A stretch of DNA of 64,000 nt, taken from contig NZ_JAKGAN010000002.1 in NCBI RefSeq assembly GCF_023061135.1, positions 496,001-560,000 on the forward strand, written 5' to 3'. The notes beneath the pieces are model-generated. The model did no database searches and had not been told where the DNA came from. It was given only the letters and a program-made list of their open reading frames with translations. Source of the stretch: Chromohalobacter sarecensis. Lineage in GTDB: Bacteria; Pseudomonadota; Gammaproteobacteria; Pseudomonadales; Halomonadaceae. This document shows positions 8,623 through 18,198 of the stretch, piece by piece (positions within the stretch are counted from its first letter, which is position 1; the number at the start of each line of letters is the position of its first letter). The translations under genes and the position numbers were made by a program.

Positions 8623-10362
8623 GTGAGAAACGCTACCAGTTGGTCCCTTTACCGTCGCTTGCTGGGATACGTTAAACCGCATTGGAAGGCATTCATGGCC
8701 GCCGTGGTGGGGTATGCCATCTATGCGGCATCGAGTACCGCGTTAGCGGAAATGATGAAGCGCCTGATCGACGGCATTCAGAACCCCGATGCGGCCTTTC
8801 GCCTGATGTTGCCCCTATTCGTGATCGGCATGTTCGCGGCGCGGGGCGTGGGGACATTCCTGGGCACCTATTACATGAGCGATGTGGCGCGTAATGTGGT
8901 GCATGCGTTGCGCTGCGAAGTGTTCAACCACATGCTGCGCTTGCCGGGGCGTTTTTTCGATATGCATTCCAGCGGGCATCTGCTGTCACGCGTCACCTAC
9001 CATGTCGAGCAGGTGACCGGGGCCGCGACCAACGCCATCACCATCATTCTGCGTGAAGGCCTTTTCGTGATTGGTCTGATCAGTTATCTCCTCTGGACCA
9101 ATTGGATGCTGACGTTGATCTTCTTGGCCGTCACACCGTTGATCGGTCTTGTGGTCAGTTATACCAGTAAGCGCTTTCGGCGCTTGTCGCGGCGCATTCA
9201 GAATTCGATGGGTGATGTCACTCACGTGGCTTCCGAGGCGCTATCGGGGTATCGCGTGGTGCGCACGCATGGCGCCGAAGGTTATGAAAAGGCGCGCTTC
9301 GCCGAGGCCAGCAACTACAACCGCGAACAGAGCATGAAAGTGGCGTTGACTAAAGCTGTCAGCACGCCAGTCATTCAGTTATTGGTGGCGCTGGCGCTGG
9401 CGGGGCTGGTGTGGCTGGCGATGTCGCCGGCTCTCATGGCGTCGATGACACCCGGCGAGTTCGTGGCCTTCATTACTGCCGCGTCGTTAATGGCCAAGCC
9501 GGTGCGGCAGCTTACCGAGATCAACAGTACGATCCAGAAAGGACTCTCGGCCTCGCAGGAGTTGTTCGGTCTTCTCGAGGAACCTTCCGAAGTCGACAAT
9601 GGCACCTACGTACCGGCGCGCATCGACGGGCATGTGCGTTTCGAGGGCGTTCGGTTTCGCTATGGTGAGGAACAGGCCGAGGTGCTCAAGGGTATCGATC
9701 TGGATATCCGCGCCGGGGAGATGATTGCCATCGTGGGGCGCTCCGGTAGCGGCAAGTCGACCATGGTGAGTCTGCTGCCACGTTTCTATCGTCCCACCGA
9801 GGGGAAGGTAATGCTGGATGATGTGGATCTCCAGATCTATTCGCTGTCGCCTCTACGTCAGCGCATCGCGCTGGTGTCCCAGCAAGTGACGCTTTTCAAT
9901 ACTACTATAGCCGCCAATATTGCGTACGGGCATCCGGATGCCGATCGAGAAGCCATCGAGCGCGCTGCACGCGCCGCCCACGCGCATGAGTTCATCGAAC
10001 ACTTGTCGAACGGTTACGATACCGTCGTCGGCGATAACGGGGTGATGTTGTCCGGTGGGCAGCGCCAGCGCCTGGCCATCGCGCGAGCCATTTTCAAGGA
10101 TGCCCCTGTGCTGGTGCTCGATGAGGCCACCTCGGCGCTGGATACTGAGTCCGAGCGTTATATTCAGCAAGCATTGGAAACGGTATGCCGCGGGCGCACG
10201 ACCTTCGTCATTGCCCATCGCTTGTCGACCATCGAACGTGCCGACCGTATTCTGGTCATGGAGCAGGGCGAGATCATTGAAAGTGGCACGCATACTGAAT
10301 TGCTGGCGCAGGATGGCGCTTATGCCGCGCTTCACCAATTGCAATTCCAGGAGGCCAAGTGA
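8623..10362 (+). CDS. msbA: Lipid A export ATP-binding/permease MsbA
   Basis: This flippase moves the lipid A-core precursor across the inner membrane. The 579-residue half-transporter has six helices over about residues 15-310 and an ATPase domain with Walker A IVGRSGSGKST, signature LSGGQRQRLAIARAI, Walker B VLVLDEATSALD and switch IAHRLST. The GTG start at 8623 has GGAG 5 bases upstream and gives a length close to E. coli MsbA; an in-frame GTG at 8587 is possible. The stop overlaps lpxK by 4 bases. Together with lpxK and kdsB it forms a lipopolysaccharide operon. Confidence 0.92.
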   Translation: MRNATSWSLYRRLLGYVKPHWKAFMAAVVGYAIYAASSTALAEMMKRLIDGIQNPDAAFRLMLPLFVIGMFAARGVGTFLGTYYMSDVARNVVHALRCEVFNHMLRLPGRFFDMHSSGHLLSRVTYHVEQVTGAATNAITIILREGLFVIGLISYLLWTNWMLTLIFLAVTPLIGLVVSYTSKRFRRLSRRIQNSMGDVTHVASEALSGYRVVRTHGAEGYEKARFAEASNYNREQSMKVALTKAVSTPVIQLLVALALAGLVWLAMSPALMASMTPGEFVAFITAASLMAKPVRQLTEINSTIQKGLSASQELFGLLEEPSEVDNGTYVPARIDGHVRFEGVRFRYGEEQAEVLKGIDLDIRAGEMIAIVGRSGSGKSTMVSLLPRFYRPTEGKVMLDDVDLQIYSLSPLRQRIALVSQQVTLFNTTIAANIAYGHPDADREAIERAARAAHAHEFIEHLSNGYDTVVGDNGVMLSGGQRQRLAIARAIFKDAPVLVLDEATSALDTESERYIQQALETVCRGRTTFVIAHRLSTIERADRILVMEQGEIIESGTHTELLAQDGAYAALHQLQFQEAK

Positions 10363-11351
10363 GTCGCTTACAGGATGCCTGGTACCGTGACGCGGCCTGG
10401 CTCATGCCGCTGCGTCCTTTGGCGGGGCTTTATGCCTCGGCCATGGGGGCGCGACGCAGGGCCTATCAGCGTGGCACGAAGACGGTCTGGGCACCTCCGG
10501 TGCCGTTGATCGTGATTGGCAATCTTTCCGTGGGAGGAACCGGAAAGTCGCCCTTGGTAGCATGGATGGCACGCTGGCTCGCCGAACGTGGCTGGCATCC
10601 AGGCATCGTCTCGCGCGGCTATGGCGGCCATGCGCGGCGTTATCCGCTGTACGTGACGCCGGAAACCTCCCCGGCAGAAGCAGGCGACGAGCCGGTCATG
10701 CTGGCGGCCCAGACGGAGCTTCCCGTCGCGGTCGACCCCGACCGCCCGCGTGCCGCGCGCAAGTTGATCGCGGCCGGCTGCGACATCCTGCTCTCCGATG
10801 ATGGCTTGCAGCATCTCGCCATGGGGCGCGATATCGAACTCGTGGTGGTGGATGGCACGCGGGGCTTCGGTAATGGTCGTTGCCTGCCTGCGGGGCCGCT
10901 GCGTGAACCGCTTTCGCGGTTGGAAGATGTGGACGCGGTCATTGGCAATGGCCCCCTGCAGCAGGACTTGCCGGTGCCTCACTACGGCATGCATCTGGCG
11001 CCGTCGCGGTGGCGGCATCTGATCGATAACGTCTGCTATCCCATCGAAGGGCGGCCGTTCAATGGACGCGTGCATGCCCTGGCGGGAATCGGCCATCCAT
11101 CGCGTTTCTTCGAGACACTGGCAGGACTCAACGTCGAATTCGATCCTTGCCCGTTGGCCGATCACCATCGCTTCGATGCCGCCGACCTGCAATTTTCCGA
11201 TAACCGGCCGGTGGTCATGACGGCCAAGGATGCGGTCAAGTGTCGTCCTTTTGCGCACGAACGGTGCTGGGTACTGGATGTCGAAGCGCATCCCGACCCG
11301 GCGCTGATGACCTGGCTAGAAGGCCGCTTGGCGGCGCTGACCGAGAGGTGA
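10359..11351 (+). CDS. lpxK: Tetraacyldisaccharide 4'-kinase LpxK
   Basis: This kinase phosphorylates the 4' position of the lipid A disaccharide at the inner-membrane surface. The 330-residue product shows the P-loop VGGTGKSPLV (about 56-66), ISRGYG-type VSRGYGGHARR, the conserved GDEPVMLA block, and the LSDDGLQH motif. It begins with GTG overlapping the msbA stop (GTGA), so translation is coupled. The last residues carry the family signature VMTAKDAVKC. It is followed 3 bases later by the ycaR-like gene. Confidence 0.93.
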   Translation: MSRLQDAWYRDAAWLMPLRPLAGLYASAMGARRRAYQRGTKTVWAPPVPLIVIGNLSVGGTGKSPLVAWMARWLAERGWHPGIVSRGYGGHARRYPLYVTPETSPAEAGDEPVMLAAQTELPVAVDPDRPRAARKLIAAGCDILLSDDGLQHLAMGRDIELVVVDGTRGFGNGRCLPAGPLREPLSRLEDVDAVIGNGPLQQDLPVPHYGMHLAPSRWRHLIDNVCYPIEGRPFNGRVHALAGIGHPSRFFETLAGLNVEFDPCPLADHHRFDAADLQFSDNRPVVMTAKDAVKCRPFAHERCWVLDVEAHPDPALMTWLEGRLAALTER

Positions 11352-11354
11352 ATC

Positions 11355-11579
11355 ATGGATAAGCAAATGTTGGCAATGCTGGTGTGTCCACACTGTCAGG
11401 GCAAGCTCAAGTACGACCGCGAGCGCGGTGAACTCAAGTGTCACTTCGATGGCTTGGCCTATCCCGTGGAAGACGAAATCCCGGTGATGCTGGTAGAACA
11501 GGCGCGCCGCATGGACGCCGACGAGAAGCTGGCCAAGTCGCGCAGTGGTGCTGGAGAAGCGCGGGATGACGCGACATGA
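11355..11579 (+). CDS. ycaR: Trm112/YcaR-family small protein (UPF0434)
   Basis: The 74-residue protein begins [14 protein letters not shown] and carries one CxxC pair (Cys11, Cys14) and a later Cys29, with [10 protein letters not shown] marking the Trm112-like fold. In E. coli the homologue YcaR likewise sits between lpxK and kdsB. Its role is not established, although Trm112-fold proteins often act as partners or zinc-ribbon scaffolds. The stop overlaps the kdsB start (ATGA), so the two are probably co-translated. Confidence 0.85.
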   Translation: MDKQMLAMLVCPHCQGKLKYDRERGELKCHFDGLAYPVEDEIPVMLVEQARRMDADEKLAKSRSGAGEARDDAT

Positions 11580-12349
11580 ATGATGTGGTCGTGGTGATAC
11601 CGGCGCGCTATGGCTCCTCGCGGCTTCCGGGCAAGCCCTTGTTGGATATCCACGGCGAGCCGATGATCGCGCGCGTATGGCGACGTGCCTGCCAAAGCGG
11701 TGCCACGCGTGTGGTGGTGGCCACCGATGATACGCGTATCGAGTCGGCCATGCGGCCCTATGAGGCCGAGGTCATGCTCACCGAGCGCGATCATCCCGCC
11801 GGCACCGATCGCCTTGCCGAAGTGGCGGCGCGTCTTGGTTTGGATGCCGATACCATCGTGGTCAACGTGCAGGGCGATGAGCCGCTCATTCCAGCGTCGC
11901 TGATCGATCAGGTGGCACGGCGTCTCGCCGACGATGCGAGTGCCTCGATTGCCACCCTGGCGGAGCCCATCGGCGACGTCGAGACCTTGTTCAATCCCAA
12001 CGTGGTCAAGGTGGTGCGCGATCTATACGGGCGCGCCCTGTATTTCTCCCGCGCGCCGGTACCCTGGGACCGAGAACGCTTCGCCCAGCGTCCCGACTAT
12101 CTCGAGACCGATGCCTGGCTGCGGCATATCGGACTCTACGCGTATCGTGCCAGTTTCCTGGCCGAGTATGTCGATTGGCTGCCGTCGCCACTGGAGCAGC
12201 TCGAGCAACTCGAGCAATTGCGCGCTATGCACCATGGGCATCGCATACAGGTGGCGTTGGCCAGTGAGGCTCATCCGGCAGGGGTCGATACCCAGGAGGA
12301 CCTCGAACGGGTACGCCGCCTGATCGCCGAAGAGGAGGGCGCGACATGA
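11576..12349 (+). CDS. kdsB: 3-deoxy-manno-octulosonate cytidylyltransferase
   Basis: This enzyme activates Kdo as CMP-Kdo for the lipopolysaccharide inner core. The 257-residue product has the nucleotide-binding opening [18 protein letters not shown], then VVATDD, the [10 protein letters not shown] motif (about 98-107) and [11 protein letters not shown], all standard for KdsB. It overlaps ycaR and the following phosphatase gene by 4 bases each, making a tightly coupled run. A short Leu-Glu-Gln repeat ([11 protein letters not shown], about 206-216) is a known feature of the family's C-terminal helix. Confidence 0.94.
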   Translation: MNDVVVVIPARYGSSRLPGKPLLDIHGEPMIARVWRRACQSGATRVVVATDDTRIESAMRPYEAEVMLTERDHPAGTDRLAEVAARLGLDADTIVVNVQGDEPLIPASLIDQVARRLADDASASIATLAEPIGDVETLFNPNVVKVVRDLYGRALYFSRAPVPWDRERFAQRPDYLETDAWLRHIGLYAYRASFLAEYVDWLPSPLEQLEQLEQLRAMHHGHRIQVALASEAHPAGVDTQEDLERVRRLIAEEEGAT

Positions 12350-12846
12350 TTCGTATTCTCTTCGTGTGTCTAGGCAATATATGCCGCTCGCCGACTGCCG
12401 AAGGCATCGTCAGGGCGCGTTTGCAGGCAGCGGGGCTCGCGGATGTGGTGGCGCTCGATTCATGTGGCACCGGGCGCTGGCATGTAGACGAATCGCCCGA
12501 TCCGCGTGCCCAGGCGGAAGCGCGAGCGCGCGGTATCGACATTGCCTCGCTACGCGCGCGCCAGCTCTGTGTCGATGACTTCCAGGCGTTCGATTACGTG
12601 TTGGCCATGGACGCGGACAACCTTGCTCATATGCGACGCATGGCGCCCGCCGACTGTCAGGCGCATCTCGGTCTGCTGCTGGATTTCGCGGGGACGCCGG
12701 GACGCTCGGTGCCGGACCCGTATTACGGCGCGGGGGATGGCTTCGCCAATGTGTTCGCCTTGATCGAGGAGGCGGCCGACGGCTTGATCGAGAGCTGTCG
12801 TCAACGCCTTGAAACGCAGCCGGAGCCTGGCGATGGCGCTCGCTGA
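12346..12846 (+). CDS. Low-molecular-weight protein-tyrosine phosphatase
   Basis: The 166-residue product has the active-site loop CLGNICRS at its start (Cys8, Arg14) and the general-acid motif VPDPYY near residue 126, so it should be an active LMW phosphatase. It overlaps kdsB by 4 bases and murB by 14, so it belongs to the envelope operon. Pseudomonas has a homologue at the same place. Its substrate is unknown; in other bacteria such enzymes act on tyrosine-phosphorylated polysaccharide kinases, but no such kinase is in this window. Confidence 0.88.
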   Translation: MIRILFVCLGNICRSPTAEGIVRARLQAAGLADVVALDSCGTGRWHVDESPDPRAQAEARARGIDIASLRARQLCVDDFQAFDYVLAMDADNLAHMRRMAPADCQAHLGLLLDFAGTPGRSVPDPYYGAGDGFANVFALIEEAADGLIESCRQRLETQPEPGDGAR

Positions 12847-13834
12847 GGCCGCGATACTCGAGAATACGCTGGGGCTGCCCTGTCATGCGGAACGTTTCAT
12901 CGCGGCCACTACGCACGATGAGGTACGCACCGCGCTGGCCATGGCTGCACGGGATACGTCGCCGCTGCATATCGTGGGCGGCGCCAGCAACCTGATTCTC
13001 GCGCCCCGTCTCTCAGGTGTGACCTTGCAAGTAGCGTGTGACGACTGGTGGTGGGAAGAAAGCGACGAGCAGACGATTCGCGTCTACGCCCAGGCGGGGT
13101 TGCCCTGGCACGATCTTGTCACGGCATGCGTCGAGCGCGGTTGGTGGGGAATCGAAAACCTCGCGTTGATTCCCGGCCATGTCGGGGCCGCACCCATCCA
13201 GAATATCGGCGCCTACGGTGTCGAACTTGCCGACGTGCTGGAGGCGGTCCATGTCATCCACTGCGATGATGGTCGCGACGCCGTTTTCTCGCGCGATGAT
13301 TGTGAATTCGCCTATCGCGATAGCATTTTCAAGCGCGACTTGGCAGGGCGTGTCGTGGTAACGCAGGTGGTGTTGAGGTTGTCGCGCCATCCTTCACCGC
13401 GCTTGGGCTACGGCGATCTCGCCAAGCGTGTTTCGGTTCATCCCGAGGTGCAGGAGATCTTTGATGCCGTATGTGCCGTGAGGCGAGAGAAGCTGCCCGA
13501 TCCTGCCGTACTGGGTAACGCCGGCAGTTTCTTCACCAATCCCGTGATCGAGGCAACTCAAGCCGAACGTCTTTTGCGGGAATATCCTGCGATGCCGCAT
13601 TTTCCGCAACCGGATGGAAGCGTCAAGCTGGCCGCAGGATGGTTGATCGAGCACTGCGGTTTCAAAGGGGCACGCTTCGGCGCCTTTGGCGTGCATGAGC
13701 GTCAGGCCTTGGTGCTGGTGCACTTCGGTGGTGGCGACAGGCAGGAGCTGTTGGCACTGGCCGAGCATATTCGCGATACCGTACAGCAGGCGTTTGGCGT
13801 GATGCTGGAGCGTGAGCCGCGTCTGATGGGATAG
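12833..13834 (+). CDS. murB: UDP-N-acetylenolpyruvoylglucosamine reductase (type I MurB)
   Basis: This FAD enzyme reduces UDP-GlcNAc-enolpyruvate to UDP-MurNAc in peptidoglycan synthesis. The 333-residue protein shows the FAD-binding block IVGGASNLIL, LALIPGHVGAAPIQNIGAYGVEL, the YRDSIFK motif, GNAGSFF with the catalytic serine, and KLAAGWLIEHCG. These are type I features and the length agrees. The ATG at 12833 has CGGAG 8 bases before it and lies inside the end of the phosphatase gene. A bidirectional terminator follows at 13891. Confidence 0.93.
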   Translation: MALAEAAILENTLGLPCHAERFIAATTHDEVRTALAMAARDTSPLHIVGGASNLILAPRLSGVTLQVACDDWWWEESDEQTIRVYAQAGLPWHDLVTACVERGWWGIENLALIPGHVGAAPIQNIGAYGVELADVLEAVHVIHCDDGRDAVFSRDDCEFAYRDSIFKRDLAGRVVVTQVVLRLSRHPSPRLGYGDLAKRVSVHPEVQEIFDAVCAVRREKLPDPAVLGNAGSFFTNPVIEATQAERLLREYPAMPHFPQPDGSVKLAAGWLIEHCGFKGARFGAFGVHERQALVLVHFGGGDRQELLALAEHIRDTVQQAFGVMLEREPRLMG

Positions 13835-13890
13835 GCTACATCCGCCAAACGATGCATTATCGGGCGTCAAGGTGACGCGACCATAAAAAA

Positions 13891-13923
13891 ACGCCTGAAG
13901 GAGGAATCCTTCAGGCGTTTTTG
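13891..13923. terminator. Bidirectional rho-independent terminator between murB and rne
   Basis: A perfect 12-bp stem (ACGCCTGAAGGA and its complement) closes on GGAA. An A-run (13884-13890) lies on the left and TTTTT on the right, so it can terminate murB on the plus strand and rne on the minus strand. Confidence 0.9.
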
Positions 13924-13958
13924 TGACTGCAAGGCGGCCGGTCGACCGCCTGGGGTGC

Positions 13959-16900
13959 TTAGGCGTTGTCGTCGCCGCGGAAGAGATTTTCCTGGAGACG
14001 ATGACGCTGTTCGCGTGGGTCGTTGTGGGCGCGACGACGCTGACGTGGCGTGGCCGTTTCCTGGGGCGCTTGTGACGCGACCGTGGTCGTAGCTGCCGGA
14101 GCGGATGCCTCCTCGGCGCGAGGCGTGTCCGTCGGTGCCGGAGATTCGGCCGGCGTCGCGGACGTTTCCTTAGTGCTGGCCGGTGCGTCGATCGAGGCCG
14201 GCGTTTCGGCCTTGGGCGCCTCAGTCGGCGTCGGGGCCGAAGTCGAGCTTGCCTGTTCTTCGGCGCTGCTCGAGGGCGTCGTCGCGGCGGTTGCATCGGT
14301 GATGGCGACGTTATCGTCCTCAGGTTGCGAGGACGGCGTCACGTCATCGATGGCCGGCTTGTCATCGCTCGCCTGAGCCGCGAGGGGCTCGGTGGGCGTA
14401 GACGGCGCGTCTTGCTCGTCTGCCGCGACCGGTGCATCGCTGGTCTGCGCGGCGTGCTTCTCGGCTTGAGAAGCTATGCCGCTTTCCTCCTTGGGGGCTG
14501 CTTCGGCGGCTTCGCCGGCATCCTTCGGAGCGACTTGCGTCGGTGCCTGTGCCGGAGAGACATCAGCGGGCGCTTTTGGAGAATTATCAGCGGGCGCTTG
14601 TGGAGAGCCATCAGCGGAAACGTCTTCCGGCACCGCTTGGGCGGCGGAACGTTCGGCGCTGTCCGCTTTCGGCTCCGTGGAGTCGACCTGTGCTGCGTCG
14701 TCTTTCGAATCGGCGGTGACGCTATCGGCTGCCGGTGCCTCGACCGGGGATGACGGCTTCGTTGCGTCTGTACGGGGAGTGTCCACCGAATCGCGGTCGT
14801 CCGTCTTAGCGTGCTCGGCCGTGGCCGCAGTCTGCGCCTCGTGAGACTGCGACGCTGCATCGGAAGGCGCTTCGGTCACTGCAGACGATGCGGTCTCGCT
14901 CGGCTTGGCACTCGCTTTGTCTTCTGCCGGCTTGGCGGGCGAGGGCGCGGCGCTAGCGGTGTCACTTTGAGCATCTTGTGCCGGTTCGCTTGGCGCTTCC
15001 TGCTGTTGCGCTTGCAGTTTTTCCTGCTCGGCGACGGCTTGCGGATTCACGGCATGCTTGCGGCTGCGCTGACGCGGGTTGTTGCGCGTGCGCTTCGGCT
15101 TGCTGTCTGCCTTCGGCGTGTCGTCTTTCGCCGGAGAGGGCTTTTCAGAGGCCTTGTCCTCGGACGTCGCTTGTGAGGCAGACTCCGACTTGGGCTTGTT
15201 GGCCTTGGGGTCCTTGTTGTCCGTGCGGGGTTTGTTGGATTTACCGGCATTACGGGCTTCGTTGCGAGCGTCGTTACGCGTGTTGCGCGTCTCTTGCTGC
15301 GTGTTGTCGCCGCTATTGGCATTGTCGCTACGCTCGGCATTGTTGGACTTACCGGCGCCACGCGAGGACCGCGAATTGCGATTGGACTGCGAGCCGTTGC
15401 TTTCTTCGCGGCGGCCTTCGTTGCGCGATGCCTGGCGCTCTTGTGATTCCTCGCCATTACGACGCCGGCGGTTATTGTTGCCATTGCGGCTACTGTTGCC
15501 ACTGCTGGACGTCGTATCACGGCGCGTATCATCGCTGTCGCGGGACGTCTGACGCTGCTGCTTGTCGGCGGTCTTCTTGTCGTCTGAGCGTTCCGCTTGG
15601 CTGTTGCCAGTACGGTTGCGCTGTTGCGAGGAATTCGCCGTGGACGACTTGCTGGCCGCGCGCTTTGGCGACTCGGCACCGGATGCGGAGCCCTGTGTCG
15701 AGGCGGCGCTATCGTCGCCGTTGAGCAGCTTGCCGAGCCCCTTCACCATGCGTGAGAAAAGTCCGCTTTCAGCGGCTTTCGAAGGCGTTGTGGCGGCGCT
15801 CGGCGTGGCGCTCGCAGCGCTCGACTTGTCCTGGGACTCGGTATCGGTCTGCAGCGAAGTAGGCGCAGGGGCGTTATGTGCGACGCTCTTGACGGCAGCT
15901 TCGGCGCGCTGCGCCGGCTTGTCGAACGCTGGATCGGGTTCCTGAGTATGTTCGGTCTCGGTCGCCAATTCGAAGCTCGAACGCTGGCCGTCTTCTTCAT
16001 TGACCTGATCGTCGCGCAGGCGCTGCATGTCGTAATGCGGCGTATCCATGTCGGGATTGGGCAAAAGTACGACCTGAACACCTTGCCGCTGCTCAATGTC
16101 GTTGAGCACGCTGCGCTTTTCATTGAGCAGGTAGGTTGCCACCGGTACCGGGAGAACCGCGCGAATCTGCGAGCTGCGTTCCTTCATGGCCTCTTCTTCG
16201 ATGAGACGCATGATGGACAGCGAGATGGAGCGTACATCGCGGATGGTGCCTTGGCCGTTGCAACGCGGGCAGACCACGCCGCTGGTTTCGCCGAGCGAGG
16301 GCCGCAGGCGTTGGCGCGACATTTCCATCAGGCCGAAACGCGAGATGCGTCCGATCTGCACGCGAGCGCGATCGAGCTTGAGCGCATCGCGGACACGATT
16401 TTCCACTTCGCGCTGATTCTTGGCCGGCGTCATGTCGATGAAGTCGATGACCACCAGGCCGCCGATATCGCGAAGGCGCAATTGACGTGCGATTTCGTCG
16501 GAGGCTTCGAGGTTAGTTTGTAGCGCGGTTTCCTCGATGTCGCTGCCGCGCGTGGCGCGCGCCGAGTTGATGTCGATGGACACCAGGGCCTCGGTGTGGT
16601 CGATGACCACGGCGCCGCCGGAGGGCAGCTTGACTTCACGCTGATAGGCGGTCTCGATCTGCGACTCGATCTGGAAGCGCGAGAACAGCGGCACATCGTC
16701 GGCGTAAAGCTTGATCTTGCTCTGGTAGGAGGGCATGACCTGACGAATGAAATGCAGGGCTTCCTCGTGCACCTCGGGGCTGTCGATCAGGACCTCGCCG
16801 ATATCATGGCGCAGGTAGTCGCGCATGGCGCGGATGATGACGTTGGACTCGCGGTAGATGAGAAAGGGCGCGCTGTGCTTGCCGGCTTCCTCGGTGATCG

Positions 16901-17471
16901 CTTCCCAGACCTGCACGAGGTAGTCCATGTCCCACTGGAGTTCCTCGGGAGAACGCCCGATCCCGGCGGTGCGCACGATGACGCCCATCTTGTCGGGAAC
17001 GGTAAGCTGGCCCATCGCATCCTTGAGCTGCGCGCGGTCGTCGCCCTCGATGCGCCGCGAGATGCCGCCGGCACGGGGATTGTTGGGCATCAATACGAGG
17101 AAACGCCCAGCCAGGCTGATGAAGGTGGTCAGCGCGGCGCCTTTGTTGCCGCGCTCCTCCTTGTCGACCTGGACGATGACTTCCTGGCCTTCCTTGAGGA
17201 CTTCCTTGATGTTGGGACGTCCGGAAGGTTCTTTGCTGAAGTACTCCCGCGAAATTTCCTTGAGCGGGAGAAAACCGTGGCGCTCGGCACCGAAATCGAC
17301 GAAGGCAGCCTCGAGACTGGGCTCGATACGTGTGATGCGGCCTCGGTAGATGTTGGCTTTTTTCTGTTCCCGGGCGCCGGATTCGATGTCGAGGTCGTAC
17401 AGGCGTTGTCCATCGACGAGCGCGACGCGCAGCTCTTCGGGCTGTGTCGCATTGATGAGCATTCGTTTCAT
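13959..17471 (-). CDS. rne: Ribonuclease E
   Basis: This is the main mRNA-decay and rRNA-processing endonuclease and degradosome scaffold. The N-terminal half (1 to about 520 of 1170) follows E. coli RNase E closely, from [10 protein letters not shown] onward. It has the S1 domain ([26 protein letters not shown]), the catalytic block [20 protein letters not shown] and the zinc-link CPRCNGQGT. The C-terminal half is low-complexity: an Arg/Asn/Ser-rich stretch (about 620-800) suited to RNA binding, then Ala/Pro/Ser/Glu-rich sequence with a short tandem repeat, ending in a basic segment. The start at 17471 is fixed by alignment. rhlB, a known degradosome partner in E. coli, lies at 45 kb. Confidence 0.95.
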   Translation of the reverse strand: MKRMLINATQPEELRVALVDGQRLYDLDIESGAREQKKANIYRGRITRIEPSLEAAFVDFGAERHGFLPLKEISREYFSKEPSGRPNIKEVLKEGQEVIVQVDKEERGNKGAALTTFISLAGRFLVLMPNNPRAGGISRRIEGDDRAQLKDAMGQLTVPDKMGVIVRTAGIGRSPEELQWDMDYLVQVWEAITEEAGKHSAPFLIYRESNVIIRAMRDYLRHDIGEVLIDSPEVHEEALHFIRQVMPSYQSKIKLYADDVPLFSRFQIESQIETAYQREVKLPSGGAVVIDHTEALVSIDINSARATRGSDIEETALQTNLEASDEIARQLRLRDIGGLVVIDFIDMTPAKNQREVENRVRDALKLDRARVQIGRISRFGLMEMSRQRLRPSLGETSGVVCPRCNGQGTIRDVRSISLSIMRLIEEEAMKERSSQIRAVLPVPVATYLLNEKRSVLNDIEQRQGVQVVLLPNPDMDTPHYDMQRLRDDQVNEEDGQRSSFELATETEHTQEPDPAFDKPAQRAEAAVKSVAHNAPAPTSLQTDTESQDKSSAASATPSAATTPSKAAESGLFSRMVKGLGKLLNGDDSAASTQGSASGAESPKRAASKSSTANSSQQRNRTGNSQAERSDDKKTADKQQRQTSRDSDDTRRDTTSSSGNSSRNGNNNRRRRNGEESQERQASRNEGRREESNGSQSNRNSRSSRGAGKSNNAERSDNANSGDNTQQETRNTRNDARNEARNAGKSNKPRTDNKDPKANKPKSESASQATSEDKASEKPSPAKDDTPKADSKPKRTRNNPRQRSRKHAVNPQAVAEQEKLQAQQQEAPSEPAQDAQSDTASAAPSPAKPAEDKASAKPSETASSAVTEAPSDAASQSHEAQTAATAEHAKTDDRDSVDTPRTDATKPSSPVEAPAADSVTADSKDDAAQVDSTEPKADSAERSAAQAVPEDVSADGSPQAPADNSPKAPADVSPAQAPTQVAPKDAGEAAEAAPKEESGIASQAEKHAAQTSDAPVAADEQDAPSTPTEPLAAQASDDKPAIDDVTPSSQPEDDNVAITDATAATTPSSSAEEQASSTSAPTPTEAPKAETPASIDAPASTKETSATPAESPAPTDTPRAEEASAPAATTTVASQAPQETATPRQRRRAHNDPREQRHRLQENLFRGDDNA
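14562..14617. repeat. 24-bp tandem repeat inside the rne C-terminal tail
   Basis: The segment beginning ATCAGCGGGCGCTT recurs at 14562 and 14586, with a partial third copy at 14610, spaced exactly 24 bases. It encodes 8-residue units of the type SPxAPADx in the disordered tail of RNase E. It is in frame and probably changes by slippage. Confidence 0.8.
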
Positions 17472-18080
17472 GCAAGTCTCACTGACTAGGCGTGCCGGTC
17501 TAACGACAAGGCGTGGAAACGGCGCGTCGAATCGTTTGCTTGCATGCTTGTGCTCAGTGCATGTCGTGACGATGTCGTGGCGACCCGGAGGCCGTGGGCG
17601 ACAAGACAGGCATACCAACGGTCGTCATCGCCCGGAGGGAACGATGCGCGTGATGATGGCCGCCGAATGCGGTGGACGAGGGGGCCCGCCAGCGCTTCGA
17701 GGGGTGTTCAACTTCGTTATCCCGTTCGTATCGATCCTGTCGTATACATCCCTGAACACTGTAAGAGCATGTTGAGTACGCGGCGGAGGCAGGACGTGTC
17801 CCGGCGGGAGTGTGCCCGTCCGGCCCTGCGGTCATCCGCCAGACAGCTAGCAATAAATCGATTCGGCGACGCCGGCCCCGGCACGGTGTTTATGTCACCC
17901 CGTGTGGTGGCGCCGAACATATCGTGCGCCCCTGGCGGGCATGGCGTTCCAAACGTTCGCTTCCCCTAGTGCGGCGATGATGTCGCCGCCAGCGGGGATG
18001 TCATGTTCTTCGCTCGGGCCTGCGTGTCTGCAAAGCAGGCGCAACTGACGGGCGCTTGATGCCCATTAGAGCGAGCTCCG
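17472..18080 (-). promoter_or_regulatory. Long rne 5' leader, non-coding
   Basis: About 600 bases separate the rne ATG from the best rne promoter. I find no credible gene in either direction. In E. coli the long rne leader lets RNase E degrade its own mRNA. Here a nested hairpin is visible at 17963-17997: CCCC/GGGG outer arms, then GCGGCGA/TCGCCGC around TGATG. The autoregulatory role is inferred from the family, not shown. Confidence 0.5.
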
Positions 18081-18109
18081 AATATAACAGTAAAGCGATA
18101 ACGCAGCAA
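18081..18109 (-). promoter_or_regulatory. Candidate sigma-70 promoter for rne
   Basis: Read on the minus strand, TTGCTG is followed after 17 bases by TATATT (5 of 6 to consensus). It points into the long rne leader and would start transcription near 18074. Confidence 0.4.
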
Positions 18110-18198
18110 TTGGCGTCAAGTCGGTCTCGCTGCGGTAGAATGTCGATCGGCGTCAAGTGGCGACAATTCGGTGGCGAATCGTAAAGGAGAGGGTGCGC

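Noticed and set aside
17544-17969. Short open frames in the rne-rluC gap
   Set aside because: None has a ribosome site or a conserved product, and they overlap the structured rne leader. They are best read as chance frames in GC-rich non-coding DNA.
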